From positions 744,001 through 808,000 of the forward strand of contig NZ_QUSW01000002.1 in NCBI RefSeq assembly GCF_003852895.1: DNA of 64,000 nt, given 5' to 3'. The DNA comes from Rhizobacter terrae (GTDB taxonomy: Bacteria > Pseudomonadota > Gammaproteobacteria > Burkholderiales > Burkholderiaceae_C). Numbering within the stretch: position 1 is the first letter of the stretch; the number at the start of each line of letters is the position of its first letter. This document shows, piece after piece, positions 36,493 through 46,819 of the stretch. The translations under genes were made by a program, and so were the position numbers. The notes below the pieces were generated by a model, which saw nothing but the letters and a program-made list of their open reading frames with translations, was not told the origin of the DNA and made no database searches.

Positions 36493-39042
36493 TCATTCCT
36501 GCGATGCGCTGCGAAGCGTTTCCACTACCGGGCGGCGCAGCACTTCGCGCAAGCCCCACCACCCGGCCGCCAGCGCCAGCAGCGCGCCCGCCACGCCACC
36601 GGCCAGGGGCACGATGGGTGACGCGTTCCAGCTGAACTCGAAGGCGTACTTCGCCAGCGCCCAGCCGACCGCGATGGCCGCGACCGACGCGAGCACGCCG
36701 GCCAGCGCCCCCACGCCGAGCAGCTCCGCCCGCTGCACCTGAGCGAGCAGCTTGCCGCTCGCACCCATGGCGCGCATCACGGCGAACTCCCTGGCCCGCG
36801 ACTCGCGGGTGGCCGTCACCGCCGCGAACAGCACCACCAGGCCGGCGGCCAGCGTGAAGCCGAAGAGGAACTCCACCGCGCGGATCACCTGGTCCAGCAC
36901 GCGCTGGATCTGCCCGATGGAGGCCGACACATCGATGTTGGTGATGTTCGGAAACTCGCGGCTGAGCGCGTTGTCGAAGCCGGCCTTGCCCGGCGCACGG
37001 AAGGCGGCGATGTAGGTCACCGGCAAGTCGGTCATGCGCGAGGTCGGGAACATCACGAAGAAGTTGACGCGCATGGAGCTCCAGTCCACCTTGCGCAGGC
37101 TGGTGATGCGCCCTTCCGCGGGCTGGCCGCCGATGTCAAAGCGCAGGCGGTCGCCGAGCTTGAGGTTCAGTGTCTGAGCCAGGCCCTCTTCCACGCTCAG
37201 CGCATCGGGCTCCTCGGGCGTCCAGCGGCCGGCGCTGAGCAGGTTGTGCTCAGGCAGCGCCGGTGCATGGCTCAGGTTGAACTCGCGGTCCACCAGGCGC
37301 TTGGCGCGGTCGTCGGCCCAGTCTTCGGGCGAGACGCGCTTGCCGTTCACCGCCACCAGCCGGCCGCGGATCATCGGGAACCAGTCGTACTTCTTCACGC
37401 CGGCCGCATCGAGCGCGGTGCGGAAAGGCTGGCCCTGCTCGGGCAGCACGTTGATGACGAAGCGGTCGGGCGCATCCGGCGGCGTGGCCTGGCGCCAGCT
37501 CGCGATGAGATCGGTACGAAGAAGTACCAGCAGCACCAGCGCCAGCAGGCCCACGCTGAGCGCAGAGACCTGGAGCACCGCGAAGCCCGGCCGCGCCGCG
37601 ATCTGCCGCGTGGCCAGCACCAGCCAGCGAGGCGCGCGCGCCTCGGGCACCGCGCGGCGCAGGACGATGACGGCGATCCAGCTCATCAGCGCGAACAGCG
37701 CGATCGCCACCGCGAAGCCGCCCACGGCGATCAGCCCCATCTTCATGTCCGGCGACACCGACAGCAGCAAGGCCGTGAAGCCGATGGTGCCCGCGGCCAG
37801 CACGGCGATGGACGCCGGCTTGAGCGCACCCACGTCGCGGCGGATGACGCGCAGCGGCGGCACGCGCGACAGCTGCAGCACCGGCGGCAGGCCGAAGCCC
37901 ATGAGCAGCGTGAAGCCCACGCCCACGCCGAACAAACCCGGCCAGGCGGTGGGCGGCGGCAGCGAGGCATCCACCAGGCCGGCCAGCAGGGCCACGAAGA
38001 CGTAATGCACGCTGAACCCCAGCGCCACGCCCAGTGCACTGGCCAGCGTGCCCACCAGCGTGAACTCCACCAGGTACTGCAAGGCGATGCTGCGCTGGGA
38101 CTGGCCCAGCACACGCAGCATGGCGCAGTCGTCCAGATGGCCGTTGGCGAAGTCGCGCGACGCGATGCCCACGGCCACGGCGGCGAGCAAGGCAGCCAGC
38201 AGCGCGACGAGGTTCAGGAACTTCTCGGCGCGGTCCAGCGTCTGGCGCATCTCCGGCCGGCCCGAGGCGAAGGACTCCACGCGGATGCCGCGCAGGCCCT
38301 GGCTCTTGATCTGCGCCTCGGACCAGTTGGTGAAGTCGCGCACGGCATCGTCGTTGCCGGTGGGCGATGCCACCGCGGTGCGGTAGCTCACGCGGCTGGC
38401 CGGCTGCACCAGGCCGGTGGAGGCGAGGTCGGCCTCGTTGAACATCACGCGTGGGGCAAAACTGGTGAAGCCGGTGCCGCGGTCGGGCTCGATGACGATG
38501 AGCTGCGTGATGCGCAGCGTGGCATCGCCCAGCAGGAGCGAGTCACCCACCTTCAGGTTCAGCGATTCGAGCAGCGCGGGGTCGACCCACGCCGTGCCGG
38601 GCTCGGGCGCCTTGGCGACCTCGCGCTCCGGCGCATCGGCCCCGGCACGCAAGCGCAGCTGCCCACGCAGCGGATAAGCCGCGCTCACGGCCTTCACACC
38701 CACCAGCCGCGATGCACCGCCCTTGTCGTCGGGCGCGCGGCCCATGCTCGGGAACGCCGCCGTCGTGGCCACCGACAGGCCCAGCTCGCGCGCCTTGGCC
38801 GCGAAGGCCGGCGGCGCCGGCTGGTCGCTGGAGACGATGGCATCGCCGCCCAGCAACTGGCGGGCATCGCGCGCCAGGCCGTGGTTGATGCGATCGGCAA
38901 AGAAGCCCACGGCGCTCAGCGCCGCGACAGCCAGCGTGACGGCGACCATCAGCAGGCGCAGCTCGCCGGCCTTGAAGTCGCGGGCGAGCTGCCGCCAGGC
39001 CAGGTGCCAGAGGGAGGTGGTGCGAAGGGGCGCGGTGTCCAT
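36493..39042 (-). CDS. FtsX-type ABC transporter permease (YbbP-like)
   Basis: An 849-residue membrane protein with the layout of YbbP: an N-terminal membrane segment (about 30-50), a large periplasmic domain, several segments around 270-440, a second periplasmic domain, and a final FtsX domain (about 720-840; [24 protein letters not shown]). Such permeases pair with a LolD/YbbA-type ATPase and work in extracting or moving lipids or lipoproteins. No ATPase gene lies next to it, which is unusual. The protein looks complete. Confidence 0.88.
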   Translation of the reverse strand: MDTAPLRTTSLWHLAWRQLARDFKAGELRLLMVAVTLAVAALSAVGFFADRINHGLARDARQLLGGDAIVSSDQPAPPAFAAKARELGLSVATTAAFPSMGRAPDDKGGASRLVGVKAVSAAYPLRGQLRLRAGADAPEREVAKAPEPGTAWVDPALLESLNLKVGDSLLLGDATLRITQLIVIEPDRGTGFTSFAPRVMFNEADLASTGLVQPASRVSYRTAVASPTGNDDAVRDFTNWSEAQIKSQGLRGIRVESFASGRPEMRQTLDRAEKFLNLVALLAALLAAVAVGIASRDFANGHLDDCAMLRVLGQSQRSIALQYLVEFTLVGTLASALGVALGFSVHYVFVALLAGLVDASLPPPTAWPGLFGVGVGFTLLMGFGLPPVLQLSRVPPLRVIRRDVGALKPASIAVLAAGTIGFTALLLSVSPDMKMGLIAVGGFAVAIALFALMSWIAVIVLRRAVPEARAPRWLVLATRQIAARPGFAVLQVSALSVGLLALVLLVLLRTDLIASWRQATPPDAPDRFVINVLPEQGQPFRTALDAAGVKKYDWFPMIRGRLVAVNGKRVSPEDWADDRAKRLVDREFNLSHAPALPEHNLLSAGRWTPEEPDALSVEEGLAQTLNLKLGDRLRFDIGGQPAEGRITSLRKVDWSSMRVNFFVMFPTSRMTDLPVTYIAAFRAPGKAGFDNALSREFPNITNIDVSASIGQIQRVLDQVIRAVEFLFGFTLAAGLVVLFAAVTATRESRAREFAVMRAMGASGKLLAQVQRAELLGVGALAGVLASVAAIAVGWALAKYAFEFSWNASPIVPLAGGVAGALLALAAGWWGLREVLRRPVVETLRSASQE

Positions 39043-39074
39043 GCCGCTTTATACCGGCCTTCGCAAGCCAGGCA

Positions 39075-39548
39075 CTACTGCTTGTGCGACGCTTCGTACT
39101 CCGCGATGTCCTTCTTCAGGTCGCTGTACTCCTCGCAGCCGAAAAAGCAGATCTTGTTCAGCGCCGCGAGATGCTCCTTGGCCTTGGCGAGATCGCCCAC
39201 CTGCAGGTAGGCCTCGCCGATGTACTCGTGCGCCCCGGTGTGCTTGGGGTTGATGCGCAACGCCTCGTTGTAGTGCTTGAAGACGAGGTCCATGTCCGGA
39301 TTCGGCCCCTTGCGCATCGAGTAGGCGTAGAGGTTGTGGTAGTCGGCGTTGTTGGGCTTGGCGGCCAGCGCCTGCTTGAGCTGGGCCTGGGCGCCGGCCC
39401 AGTCCTTCTTCTCGATGGCGGCCTTGGCGGCCACGACCACCGGGTCGTCATTGGCACCGCCGCTGCTGCCGCCTCCGCCGCCCGCGGCCAGGGCCGCGGC
39501 GCTGAATGCCAGCAAGGCGGCGCCAATCAATCTCACGTGAACCTTCAT
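39075..39548 (-). CDS. Secreted tetratricopeptide-repeat protein
   Basis: A 157-residue protein with a Sec signal peptide ([19 protein letters not shown], cleavage near ALAAG) and a Gly/Ser-rich stretch. Two or three TPR units follow ([58 protein letters not shown]). A C-terminal CFFGC pair could form a disulfide or bind a metal. A GAGGAGA site supports the ATG at 39548. It is probably a periplasmic scaffold. The partner is unknown. Confidence 0.82.
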   Translation of the reverse strand: MKVHVRLIGAALLAFSAAALAAGGGGGSSGGANDDPVVVAAKAAIEKKDWAGAQAQLKQALAAKPNNADYHNLYAYSMRKGPNPDMDLVFKHYNEALRINPKHTGAHEYIGEAYLQVGDLAKAKEHLAALNKICFFGCEEYSDLKKDIAEYEASHKQ

Positions 39549-39719
39549 CGCCAGTCTCCTCAAGTCATGGGCAGATCATCTGGGAGGGGTACGTCCGACG
39601 ACGTGACTTTATTCCCTCTGGACGGCTGCGGCGTTCGCCACTACGATGCGTCACCCCGCGTGCCATGCGCGGGCACGTCGCTCGGACGGTTCCGGGCGCT
39701 CACGTTCAAGGAAATCTGC

Positions 39720-40952
39720 ATGTCTGCCTCTGAGGGCAAGCGCCGCTTTGCGCGCATCGATCGTCTCCCCCCGTACGTCTTCAACATCACCGCCGAGCTG
39801 CGCGCTGCCGCACGCCGACGCGGCGAAGACATCATCGACATGAGCATGGGCAACCCCGATGGGCCGACGCCGCCGCACATCGTGGCCAAGCTCACCGAGG
39901 TGGCCCAGCGGCCGGAGACGCACGGCTACTCCACGTCCAAGGGCATCCCCCGCCTGCGCCGCGCCATCTCGCACTGGTACCGCGACCGCTACGGCGTGGA
40001 GATCGATCCCGAGAGCGAAGCCATCGTCACCATCGGCTCCAAGGAAGGCCTGTCGCACCTGATGCTGGCCACGCTGGAGCGCGGCGACACGGTGCTGGTG
40101 CCCAACCCGAGCTACCCCATCCACCTGTGGGGCGCGGTGATCGCGGGGGCCGACATCCGCTCGGTGCCCAACACGCCGGACGTGGACTTCTTCAGCGAGC
40201 TGGAAACCGCCATCCGCACCAGCTACCCCAAGCCCAAGATGATCATCCTGGGCTTTCCGTCCAACCCCACGGCGCAGTGCGTGGAGCTGGAATTCTTCGA
40301 ACGGGTCATCGCCCTGGCCAAACAGCACGACATCCTCGTCGTGCACGACCTCGCCTACGCCGACATCGCCTTCGACGGCTGGAAGGCGCCGTCCATCATG
40401 CAGGTGCCCGGCGCCAAGGACTGCGCGGTGGAGTTCTTCACCATGTCCAAGAGCTACAACATGGCCGGCTGGCGCATCGGCTTCATGGTGGGCAACCACG
40501 AGCTGGTCACGGCACTGGCGCGCATCAAGAGCTACCACGACTACGGCACCTTCACGCCCATGCAGGTGGCCGCCATCGCCGCGCTCGAAGGCGACCAGCA
40601 GTGCGTGAAGGACATCGTCGCCACCTACCAGAGCCGGCGCGATGTGCTGTGCAAGGGCCTGCACGAGGCCGGCTGGAAGGTGGACGTGCCCAAGGCCTCG
40701 ATGTACATCTGGGCACGCATCCCCGAGCCCTACCGCCACCTGGGCTCGCTGGAGTTCGCCAAGGAGCTGCTGGCCAAGGCCAAGGTGAGCGTGTCGCCGG
40801 GCATCGGCTTCGGCGAATACGGCGACGGCTTCGTGCGCTTCGCGCTCATCGAGAACGAAGCGCGCATCCGCCAGGCCATCCGCGGCATCAAGGCCATGTT
40901 CCGGGCGGACGGCTTGCTTCAAGGCGCTTCAGCGGTGGCTGCAAACGCTTAG
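39720..40952 (+). CDS. alaC: PLP-dependent class I/II aminotransferase, probably alanine transaminase AlaC
   Basis: A 410-residue fold-type I aminotransferase, most like AlaC, which converts pyruvate and glutamate to alanine and 2-oxoglutarate. It has the AlaC-like opening [29 protein letters not shown], and the NP-S-YPIH segment. The PLP-binding Lys244 lies in [15 protein letters not shown], and the substrate arginine is near [17 protein letters not shown]. An AAGGA site lies eight bases before the ATG. In many relatives this gene sits before hom and thrC; here it does not. Other small amino acids are possible substrates. Confidence 0.85.
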   Translation: MSASEGKRRFARIDRLPPYVFNITAELRAAARRRGEDIIDMSMGNPDGPTPPHIVAKLTEVAQRPETHGYSTSKGIPRLRRAISHWYRDRYGVEIDPESEAIVTIGSKEGLSHLMLATLERGDTVLVPNPSYPIHLWGAVIAGADIRSVPNTPDVDFFSELETAIRTSYPKPKMIILGFPSNPTAQCVELEFFERVIALAKQHDILVVHDLAYADIAFDGWKAPSIMQVPGAKDCAVEFFTMSKSYNMAGWRIGFMVGNHELVTALARIKSYHDYGTFTPMQVAAIAALEGDQQCVKDIVATYQSRRDVLCKGLHEAGWKVDVPKASMYIWARIPEPYRHLGSLEFAKELLAKAKVSVSPGIGFGEYGDGFVRFALIENEARIRQAIRGIKAMFRADGLLQGASAVAANA

Positions 40953-40988
40953 AACGGCCGAGGCGGCGCGGAGTGTTTCAATGAACCC

Positions 40989-41834
40989 ATGAACACTCCG
41001 CTGCCCTCGATCTTCGTCTCCCACGGCTCGCCCATGATCGCGCTGGAACCCGGCGCGGCGGGTGAATTCATGAAGACGCTGGGGCCGGCCATCGACCGCA
41101 GCTTCGGCCGGCCGCGCGCCATCGTGGTCGCCTCCGCCCACACCACGGCGCGTGCGCCGGTGGTGCTGGCTGGTGCGCGGCATGAAGCCATCTACGACTT
41201 CGGCGGCTTCGATCCGCGGCTCAACCAGATGCGCTACGACGCCCCGGGGTCGCCGGAGCTGGGCCGCGAAGTGGCCGGGCTGCTGGGGGCTGCCGGCATG
41301 GCGCCGCAGGTCATCAACGAGGGCGGGCTGGACCATGGCATCTGGACGGCGCTGCGCTACATCTACCCGCAGGCAGACATTCCCGTCGTGCCGGTGGCTT
41401 TCGTGCCCACCCTGCCGCCTGCGCAACAACTGGCGCTGGGCCGGGCGCTGGCGCCGCTGCGCGAGCAAGGCGTGCTGGTGCTGGGCACAGGCAGCATCAC
41501 CCACAACCTGCGCCGCGTCTTCGCCGACGGGCTGCGCAGCAACCCCGACAAGCCCGAGATCGCCGAGAGCGCGGCCTTCCGTGAGTGGATGCGCTCACGC
41601 AGCGAAGCCCACGACTGGGCGGCGCTCGCGGACTACCGCCGGCAGGCGCCGCATGCGGTGGACATGCATCCGACCGATGAGCACCTGCTGCCCTGGTTCA
41701 TCGCCGCGGGTGCCGCCGGGTCGGACACCGCCCCCGCCGTGCGCATCCACGACAGCGTGACCTTCGGGGTGCTGGGGATGGATGTGTATGCCTTCGGCGA
41801 AGAGGCGCCGGCATTGCAGGCCGCCTTGCACTGA
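40989..41834 (+). CDS. ygiD: DODA-type extradiol aromatic ring-opening dioxygenase (YgiD-like)
   Basis: A 281-residue class III dioxygenase of the 4,5-DOPA dioxygenase type. These metal enzymes cleave catechol-type rings next to the hydroxyls. Candidate metal and active-site histidines are His12 (VSHGSP), His51 (SAHTT), His116 (GLDHGIWT) and His172 (GSITHNLR), all in family positions. It lies 36 bases after the aminotransferase and may be co-transcribed. The physiological substrate of this group is usually unknown. Confidence 0.88.
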   Translation: MNTPLPSIFVSHGSPMIALEPGAAGEFMKTLGPAIDRSFGRPRAIVVASAHTTARAPVVLAGARHEAIYDFGGFDPRLNQMRYDAPGSPELGREVAGLLGAAGMAPQVINEGGLDHGIWTALRYIYPQADIPVVPVAFVPTLPPAQQLALGRALAPLREQGVLVLGTGSITHNLRRVFADGLRSNPDKPEIAESAAFREWMRSRSEAHDWAALADYRRQAPHAVDMHPTDEHLLPWFIAAGAAGSDTAPAVRIHDSVTFGVLGMDVYAFGEEAPALQAALH

Positions 41835-41870
41835 ACCCGCTCATCCCGCACTGGCGCGACAATTCGCGCC

Positions 41871-42467
41871 ATGCCACTCCCCTCGCCTGCCATCGCCGCC
41901 CAGCAACTGGAGACACCGCGCCTGCTGTTGCAAGCGTCGGACCCGGCCATGTCGCGCGAGGCGCTGGCTTTCGTGGCCCGCAACCAGGCCCACTTCGCGC
42001 CCTGGGACCCGCCCACGCCGGAGGGCTTCTTCACCGTGCGGGGCCAGCGCGAGCGGCTGCTCAAGAGCCGGCGCGCCTTCGCGGCAGGCGAGGCGTTCAG
42101 GTACTGGCTGCGGCTGCGCAACGACCCCACCCGCATCGTCGGCCAGGTCCACGTGTTCTCGGTGTCGCGCGGCGCCTTTCACAGCGCCATGCTGGGCTAC
42201 CAGCTCGACCAGACGCTGCAAGGCGCGGGGCTGATGAACGAAGCCTTGCAGGCCATCGTCCATGAGATGTTCTCCGGACCGGTGCGCCTGCACCGGCTGC
42301 AGGCCGCGCACCTGCCGGAGAACCTGCGCAGCGCCGCCGTGCTGGCCCGCCTCGGCTTCAAGCCCGAGGGCATGGCCACGCACTACCTCTACATCAACGG
42401 ACAGTGGCGCGACCACGTCATCAACGCGCTGCTGAACCCGGCATTCAACGGCGCGCCGCCGGTCTGA
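41871..42467 (+). CDS. GNAT-family N-acetyltransferase (RimJ-like)
   Basis: A 198-residue acetyltransferase with the RimJ/RimL pattern: LETPRLLLQASDPAMSREAL near the start, RIVGQVHVFSVSRGAFHSAM, LGYQLDQTLQGAGLMNEAL for acetyl-CoA binding, then AAHLPENLRSAAVLARLGF and a final YLYINGQWRDHV. That ending is typical of ribosomal-protein alanine acetyltransferases. The ribosomal substrate is by family resemblance only. It ends four bases from a convergent gene. Confidence 0.87.
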   Translation: MPLPSPAIAAQQLETPRLLLQASDPAMSREALAFVARNQAHFAPWDPPTPEGFFTVRGQRERLLKSRRAFAAGEAFRYWLRLRNDPTRIVGQVHVFSVSRGAFHSAMLGYQLDQTLQGAGLMNEALQAIVHEMFSGPVRLHRLQAAHLPENLRSAAVLARLGFKPEGMATHYLYINGQWRDHVINALLNPAFNGAPPV

Positions 42468-42471
42468 GCGT

Positions 42472-43563
42472 TCACTTGGGCAGCGCGCCCGACACGCCCT
42501 GCACGAACCAGTTCATGCCCGAGATCTGCGCATCGCTCATCGCACCGGCAGCGTGGCGTTCCTGTCCTTCGCTGTCCACCATGCGGCCGGAGAACGGTGC
42601 GAAGCGGCCTTCGACGATGGCGCGGCGGCGCGCTTCCACCAGCGCCACCGTCTCCTTGTCCACCGACGGCGAGAACGGCGCCAGTGCGATGAAACCGTCC
42701 TTCAGGCCCCCCCACACCGGCTGCGGTTTCCAGCGGCCATCGATCACCGACTGCGCCACCCGCGTGTAGTAGCCACCCCATTGATGCAGCACTGAGGTGA
42801 GCTGCGCATGCGGCGCGAAACGGCGCATGTCGCTCTGGTAGGCCACGAGCATCACGCCCCGGTCTTCGGCCGCCTGCGCCACCGCGGGCGACCCACTGTG
42901 GTTGGTCAGCACGTCAGCGCCTTGGTTCACGAGCGTGAGCGCGGCCTCGCGCTCCTTGGCCGGATCGAACCAGGCGTTCAGCCACAGCACCTTCACCTGC
43001 GCCTTCGGGTTCGCCTCGCGCATGCCCAGCGTGAAGGCGTTGATGCCCTGGATCACTTCTGGCAGCGGGAAGCCCGCCACGTAGCCCGCCATGCCGGTCT
43101 TGCTGCTGCGGCCGGCAACCAGGCCCGCGAGGTAGCGGCCCTCGTAGTAGCGGGCGTTGTAGGTGTTGAGATTGGGCGCCGTCTTGTAGCCGCCCGCGTG
43201 CTCGAACTTCACCTGCGGGAAATCGGCCGCCACGCGCAGGGCGGGCTCCAGGTAGCCGAAGCTGGTCGCGAAGATCAGCGAGTGGCCCTGCGCGGCCAGG
43301 TCACGCATCACACGCTCGGCATCGGGCCCCTCGGCCACGGACTCGACGACCGTCGCCTTGACGCGGTCTCCCAGCGCCTGCTCCATCGCCTTGCGGCCCT
43401 GGTCGTGCTGGTAGGTCCAGCCGGCCTCGCCGACGGGGCTGACGTAGACGAAGGCGACCTTGAGGGGCGGTGGCGCGGCTTGAGCCGGCCGGGGGGTGAG
43501 GCCCAGCGAGAGCGCTGCGGCGAACGTCGCGGCCGCGAGGCCGCGCGTGAGGTTTTGAAGCAT
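42472..43563 (-). CDS. BMP-family substrate-binding protein (first copy)
   Basis: A 363-residue periplasmic binding protein of the BMP/Med family, which bind nucleosides or purines for ABC import. A Sec signal ends near PAQAAPPP. The family opening KVAFVYVSPVGEAGWTYQHDQ is present, with GYVAGFPLPEVIQGINAF and an ending FVQGVSGALPK. A GAGGAA site supports the ATG at 43563. No permease genes adjoin it; it may share the transporter encoded at 46820-50332 with the second copy. The two proteins are clearly homologous but not recent duplicates. Confidence 0.87.
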   Translation of the reverse strand: MLQNLTRGLAAATFAAALSLGLTPRPAQAAPPPLKVAFVYVSPVGEAGWTYQHDQGRKAMEQALGDRVKATVVESVAEGPDAERVMRDLAAQGHSLIFATSFGYLEPALRVAADFPQVKFEHAGGYKTAPNLNTYNARYYEGRYLAGLVAGRSSKTGMAGYVAGFPLPEVIQGINAFTLGMREANPKAQVKVLWLNAWFDPAKEREAALTLVNQGADVLTNHSGSPAVAQAAEDRGVMLVAYQSDMRRFAPHAQLTSVLHQWGGYYTRVAQSVIDGRWKPQPVWGGLKDGFIALAPFSPSVDKETVALVEARRRAIVEGRFAPFSGRMVDSEGQERHAAGAMSDAQISGMNWFVQGVSGALPK

Positions 43564-43659
43564 GGTGTTCCTCGACATGGCCCCGGGATGCGGATTCACC
43601 CGGCCAGCGGGGGCACGCCGGCCAGGATCAGGCGATTCTAGGTTCGCGCGCTACCCGCA

Positions 43660-44403
43660 CTACCAGCCCCACCGCCCGGCGATCCCCTTGAACTCGCCGG
43701 AGCGGCGCAGCCGCTGCATCTGCTCGTTGAAGGCGCGGACGATGGCCTCGCCGCCCTGGGTACTGCGCGATACCACGAGGTACTGCGGATGCTCCTGCAC
43801 CGCCGGGTACAGGCAGTCGATGAGGCTGGCCGCCTCGCCGAAGTGCTTGCGGGCGAGGTGCTCCTCCACGCGGCTGTCGATGATCACCAGGTCCACGTGG
43901 CCGGCCATCAGCTTGCGCAGGTTCTGCAGGTCGTCGGTGACGGCCTCGGTCTGGATGCCTGCCAGGGCCATGCCCTCGGGGTCGGCATAGCCGCGCACGG
44001 TGCCCACGGTGAAGGGCTTGATCGCCTCCCAGGTGGTGAAGCGCTCCGGCCCGAAGCTGCCGCGCCGGCACAGCACGATGCGGTTGCTCACCACCGGGTC
44101 GGAATAGAAGAAGCTCTTCTCGCGCTCGGGCGAGCGCCACACGCCGACGAGCCCGTCGACCTGGCCCTGCTCGCCCAGGCGCAGCGCCCGCGCCCAGGGC
44201 ATGAAGCGCACCTCGACCTCGTAGCCCGCATGGCGCAGTGCGGCCACGGTGAGCTCGGCGACGGGGCCGCCGCGTTCAAGGTTCTCGCTGTAGTACGGTG
44301 GGTATTCGGTGGCGGCCAGCACCAGCTTGCGGGCCTGGGCCGAAGCAACTACCACCAGTGCGGCGATCAGCAGCAGCAAGGCGCGTGCACGGCGCAATGG
44401 CAT
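43660..44403 (-). CDS. Periplasmic amino-acid-type substrate-binding protein (SBP family 3)
   Basis: A 247-residue secreted binding protein with a Sec signal (LLLLIAALVVVASAQA, cleavage near residue 24). The SBP_bac_3 fold shows ATEYPPYYSENLERGGPVAEL, VDGLVGVWRSPEREKSFFYS and VIIDSRVEEHL. It has no adjacent transporter, which is common for orphan members of this group. They may feed other transporters or serve as sensors. Ligand unknown. Confidence 0.82.
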   Translation of the reverse strand: MPLRRARALLLLIAALVVVASAQARKLVLAATEYPPYYSENLERGGPVAELTVAALRHAGYEVEVRFMPWARALRLGEQGQVDGLVGVWRSPEREKSFFYSDPVVSNRIVLCRRGSFGPERFTTWEAIKPFTVGTVRGYADPEGMALAGIQTEAVTDDLQNLRKLMAGHVDLVIIDSRVEEHLARKHFGEAASLIDCLYPAVQEHPQYLVVSRSTQGGEAIVRAFNEQMQRLRRSGEFKGIAGRWGW

Positions 44404-44517
44404 CGCGAACCATCTCCAGGCCCGCGGCCCGACCCTGCTGCGAAGGTTTCGGGCCGGTACTCCCCAGGACCATTGTGAGCCGGCAGGCGGAATTTGTGGC
44501 CCGCGTAAACGAGGGGT

Positions 44518-44543
44518 CGTTCTGGAGGGACGACTCCAGAACG
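44518..44543 (-). terminator. Hairpin downstream of the deaminase gene
   Basis: Arms GTTCTGGAG (44519-44527) and CTCCAGAAC (44534-44542), with a C-G pair extending each side, give a 10-bp stem and a six-base loop. It begins 10 bases past the stop at 44553 on the minus strand. No T-run follows, so it may be a weak terminator or 3' stabiliser for the purine operon. Confidence 0.5.
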
Positions 44544-44552
44544 GTCAGGGGT

Positions 44553-45590
44553 TCAAGCCGCCGCGAACACCTGGTCCAGCTGCGCCTTCCACGCGCTCTT
44601 GGCCGCTGCATCCACGAAGCTCGCCTCGAAGCTGTTGGCCGCGAGCTGGTAGGCGTGCCTGGCCGTGAGCTGCGGCAAGGCATCGAAGGTGGCGACGAAG
44701 TTGTCGTTCATGTAGCCGCCGAAATAGGCCGGGTCGTCGGAGTTCACCGTCGCGGCCAGGCCCTGGTCGAGCAGGGTCGCGAGGTTGTGCTCGCTCATGG
44801 TCTTGAACACGCACAGCTTCACGTTGGACAGCGGGCACACCGTGAGCGGCACGCGTTCCCTGGCCAGGCGCTGCATGAGCACCGGGTCCTCCACGCTGCG
44901 CACACCGTGGTCGATGCGCTCGACCTTCAAGACATCCAACGCGCTCCAGACATAGGCGGGCGGTCCTTCCTCGCCCGCATGGGCCACCAGGTGCAAGCCC
45001 AGCTCCCGGCACTTGGCGAAGACCCGAGCGAACTTCTCCGGCGGGTGCCCGCGTTCGCTGCTGTCCAGCCCCACGCCGACGATCTGGCTGCGAAAGGGCA
45101 TGGCTTCTTCCAGCGTGGCGAAGGCCTCTTCCTCGCTCAGGTGCCGCAGGAAGCACATGATGAGCGAGCTGCTGATGCCCAGCTCCGCCTGTGCCCGTGC
45201 GCAGGCGTGCGTGAGGCCGGTGATCACCGTCTCGAAGCTCACGCCGCGGGCGGTATGGGTCTGCGGGTCGAAGAAGAGCTCCGCATGCACGACGTTGTCG
45301 GCCCGGGCGCGCCGGAAGTACGCCATGGCCATGTCCTCGAAGTCCTGTGCCTTCAGGAGCACGCTGGCTCCGGCGTAGTAGATGTCGAGGAAGCTTTGCA
45401 GGTCGGTGAAGGCATAGGCCGCGCGCAATGCTTCGACGCTCGGATAAGACAGGCTCACCCCGTTGCGCTGCGCCAGCGCAAAGATCAACTCGGGTTCGAG
45501 CGAACCTTCGATGTGGATGTGCAGCTCCGCCTTGGGCATGGCCCTCAGCAGGTGGTGAAGCTTGTCTTTTCCGATGGCGTCGAGTTGCAT
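44553..45590 (-). CDS. Adenine/adenosine deaminase (adenine deaminase type 2, PA0148-like)
   Basis: A 345-residue zinc deaminase. Metal-binding HIHIEG ([18 protein letters not shown]), HAGEE, and the catalytic segment [17 protein letters not shown] are present. That last segment and [15 protein letters not shown] match the bacterial adenine deaminases typified by Pseudomonas PA0148, rather than classic adenosine deaminase. The likely reaction is therefore adenine to hypoxanthine plus ammonia. Many databases label this group adenosine deaminase. The ATG at 45590 starts 11 bases after the BMP gene stop, at the end of the purine transport operon. Confidence 0.88.
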   Translation of the reverse strand: MQLDAIGKDKLHHLLRAMPKAELHIHIEGSLEPELIFALAQRNGVSLSYPSVEALRAAYAFTDLQSFLDIYYAGASVLLKAQDFEDMAMAYFRRARADNVVHAELFFDPQTHTARGVSFETVITGLTHACARAQAELGISSSLIMCFLRHLSEEEAFATLEEAMPFRSQIVGVGLDSSERGHPPEKFARVFAKCRELGLHLVAHAGEEGPPAYVWSALDVLKVERIDHGVRSVEDPVLMQRLARERVPLTVCPLSNVKLCVFKTMSEHNLATLLDQGLAATVNSDDPAYFGGYMNDNFVATFDALPQLTARHAYQLAANSFEASFVDAAAKSAWKAQLDQVFAAA

Positions 45591-45600
45591 GGCCTGCCTC

Positions 45601-46770
45601 TTACTTGTCGCCGCCCGGCACCTTGCCTTCGACGCCCTTGACGAAGAACTTGACCCCGCCCAGGAACTTGTCATCGGCGACCTCATCCTTCTTCAGCTGC
45701 TCCTTGCCGCTGTTGTCGACGATGGGGCCCTTCCAGATGGCGAAGCTGCCGTCCTTCAGTCCGGCCTTCACGGTGTCGACCTTGGCCTTCAGCTCGGCTG
45801 GCACCTTGTCGGAGATGGACACGATGTCGATGGCGCCTTCCTTCACGCCCCACCAGGCCTGGCCGGTGGTCCAGGTGCCGTCCAGCGCGTCCTTGGTGGC
45901 CTTGATGTAGTACGGCGCCCAGTTGATGATGGACGAGGCCAGGTGGGCCTTCGGGCCGTAGGCGGTCATGTCGCTGTCCCAGCCGAAGGCGTACTTGCCG
46001 GCCTTCTCGGCCGTCTGCAGCACCGCGCTGGAGTCGGTGTTCTGGAACAGCACGTCGGCGCCACCGTTGATGAGCGACTGCGCGGCGGCCGTCTCGTTGG
46101 GCGGGTCGAACCACTTGTTGACCCACACCACCTTGGTCTTGATCTTCGGGTTCACCGACTGCGCGCCCAGCGTGAAGCTGTTGATGTTGCGCACCACCTC
46201 GGGAATGGGCACCGAGCCCACCACGCCCAGCACGTTGCTCTTGGTCATGCCGCCGGCGATCACGCCGGCCATGTACGCGCCTTCATAGGTGCGGCTGTCG
46301 TAGGTGCGCAGGTTCTCGGCCGTCTTGTAGCCGGTGGCGTGCTCGAACTTCACGTCCTTGCTGTCGCCGGCCACCTTGAGCATGTGGTCCATGTAGCCGA
46401 AGGTGGTGCCGAAGATGAGCTTGTTGCCCTGCCCCACCAGGTCGCGCATCACGCGCTCCGCATCGGGGCCTTCAGGCACGCTTTCGGTGAAGCTCGTGAC
46501 CACGCGGTCGCCGAATTCCTTCTCCACCGCCTTGCGGCCGCGGTCGTGCGCGAAGGTCCAGCCGCCATCGCCCACCGGACCGACGTAGGCGAAGGCGATC
46601 TTCAGCGGCGCGGGCTTGGCAGCGGCCGATGCCGCCGAGGCCGGCGCGGAAGCAGGCGCCGCGGCGGTGTTGGTGGACTCGTCCTTCTTGCCGCAGCCGA
46701 CGAGCGCGGCGGCAGCGGCAAGCGTGGCCCAGCCGGTCAGGCGGAGCATGGAACGCTTCGAATGGATCAT
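45601..46770 (-). CDS. BMP-family lipoprotein, purine/nucleoside-binding (second copy)
   Basis: A 389-residue lipoprotein. The signal sequence ends with a lipobox (AALVGC, Cys at about residue 26), followed by a Ser/Ala/Pro linker and the BMP domain ([49 protein letters not shown]). It is the dedicated binding protein of the ABC importer encoded just upstream. A GAGGAGA site precedes the ATG. It probably binds purine bases or nucleosides, consistent with the flanking deaminases. Confidence 0.92.
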   Translation of the reverse strand: MIHSKRSMLRLTGWATLAAAAALVGCGKKDESTNTAAAPASAPASAASAAAKPAPLKIAFAYVGPVGDGGWTFAHDRGRKAVEKEFGDRVVTSFTESVPEGPDAERVMRDLVGQGNKLIFGTTFGYMDHMLKVAGDSKDVKFEHATGYKTAENLRTYDSRTYEGAYMAGVIAGGMTKSNVLGVVGSVPIPEVVRNINSFTLGAQSVNPKIKTKVVWVNKWFDPPNETAAAQSLINGGADVLFQNTDSSAVLQTAEKAGKYAFGWDSDMTAYGPKAHLASSIINWAPYYIKATKDALDGTWTTGQAWWGVKEGAIDIVSISDKVPAELKAKVDTVKAGLKDGSFAIWKGPIVDNSGKEQLKKDEVADDKFLGGVKFFVKGVEGKVPGGDK

Positions 46771-46819
46771 CGTGAGATCTCCTCGATGGTGTTGGGCTGG
46801 GATGGTGAAAGCGTGCGGA

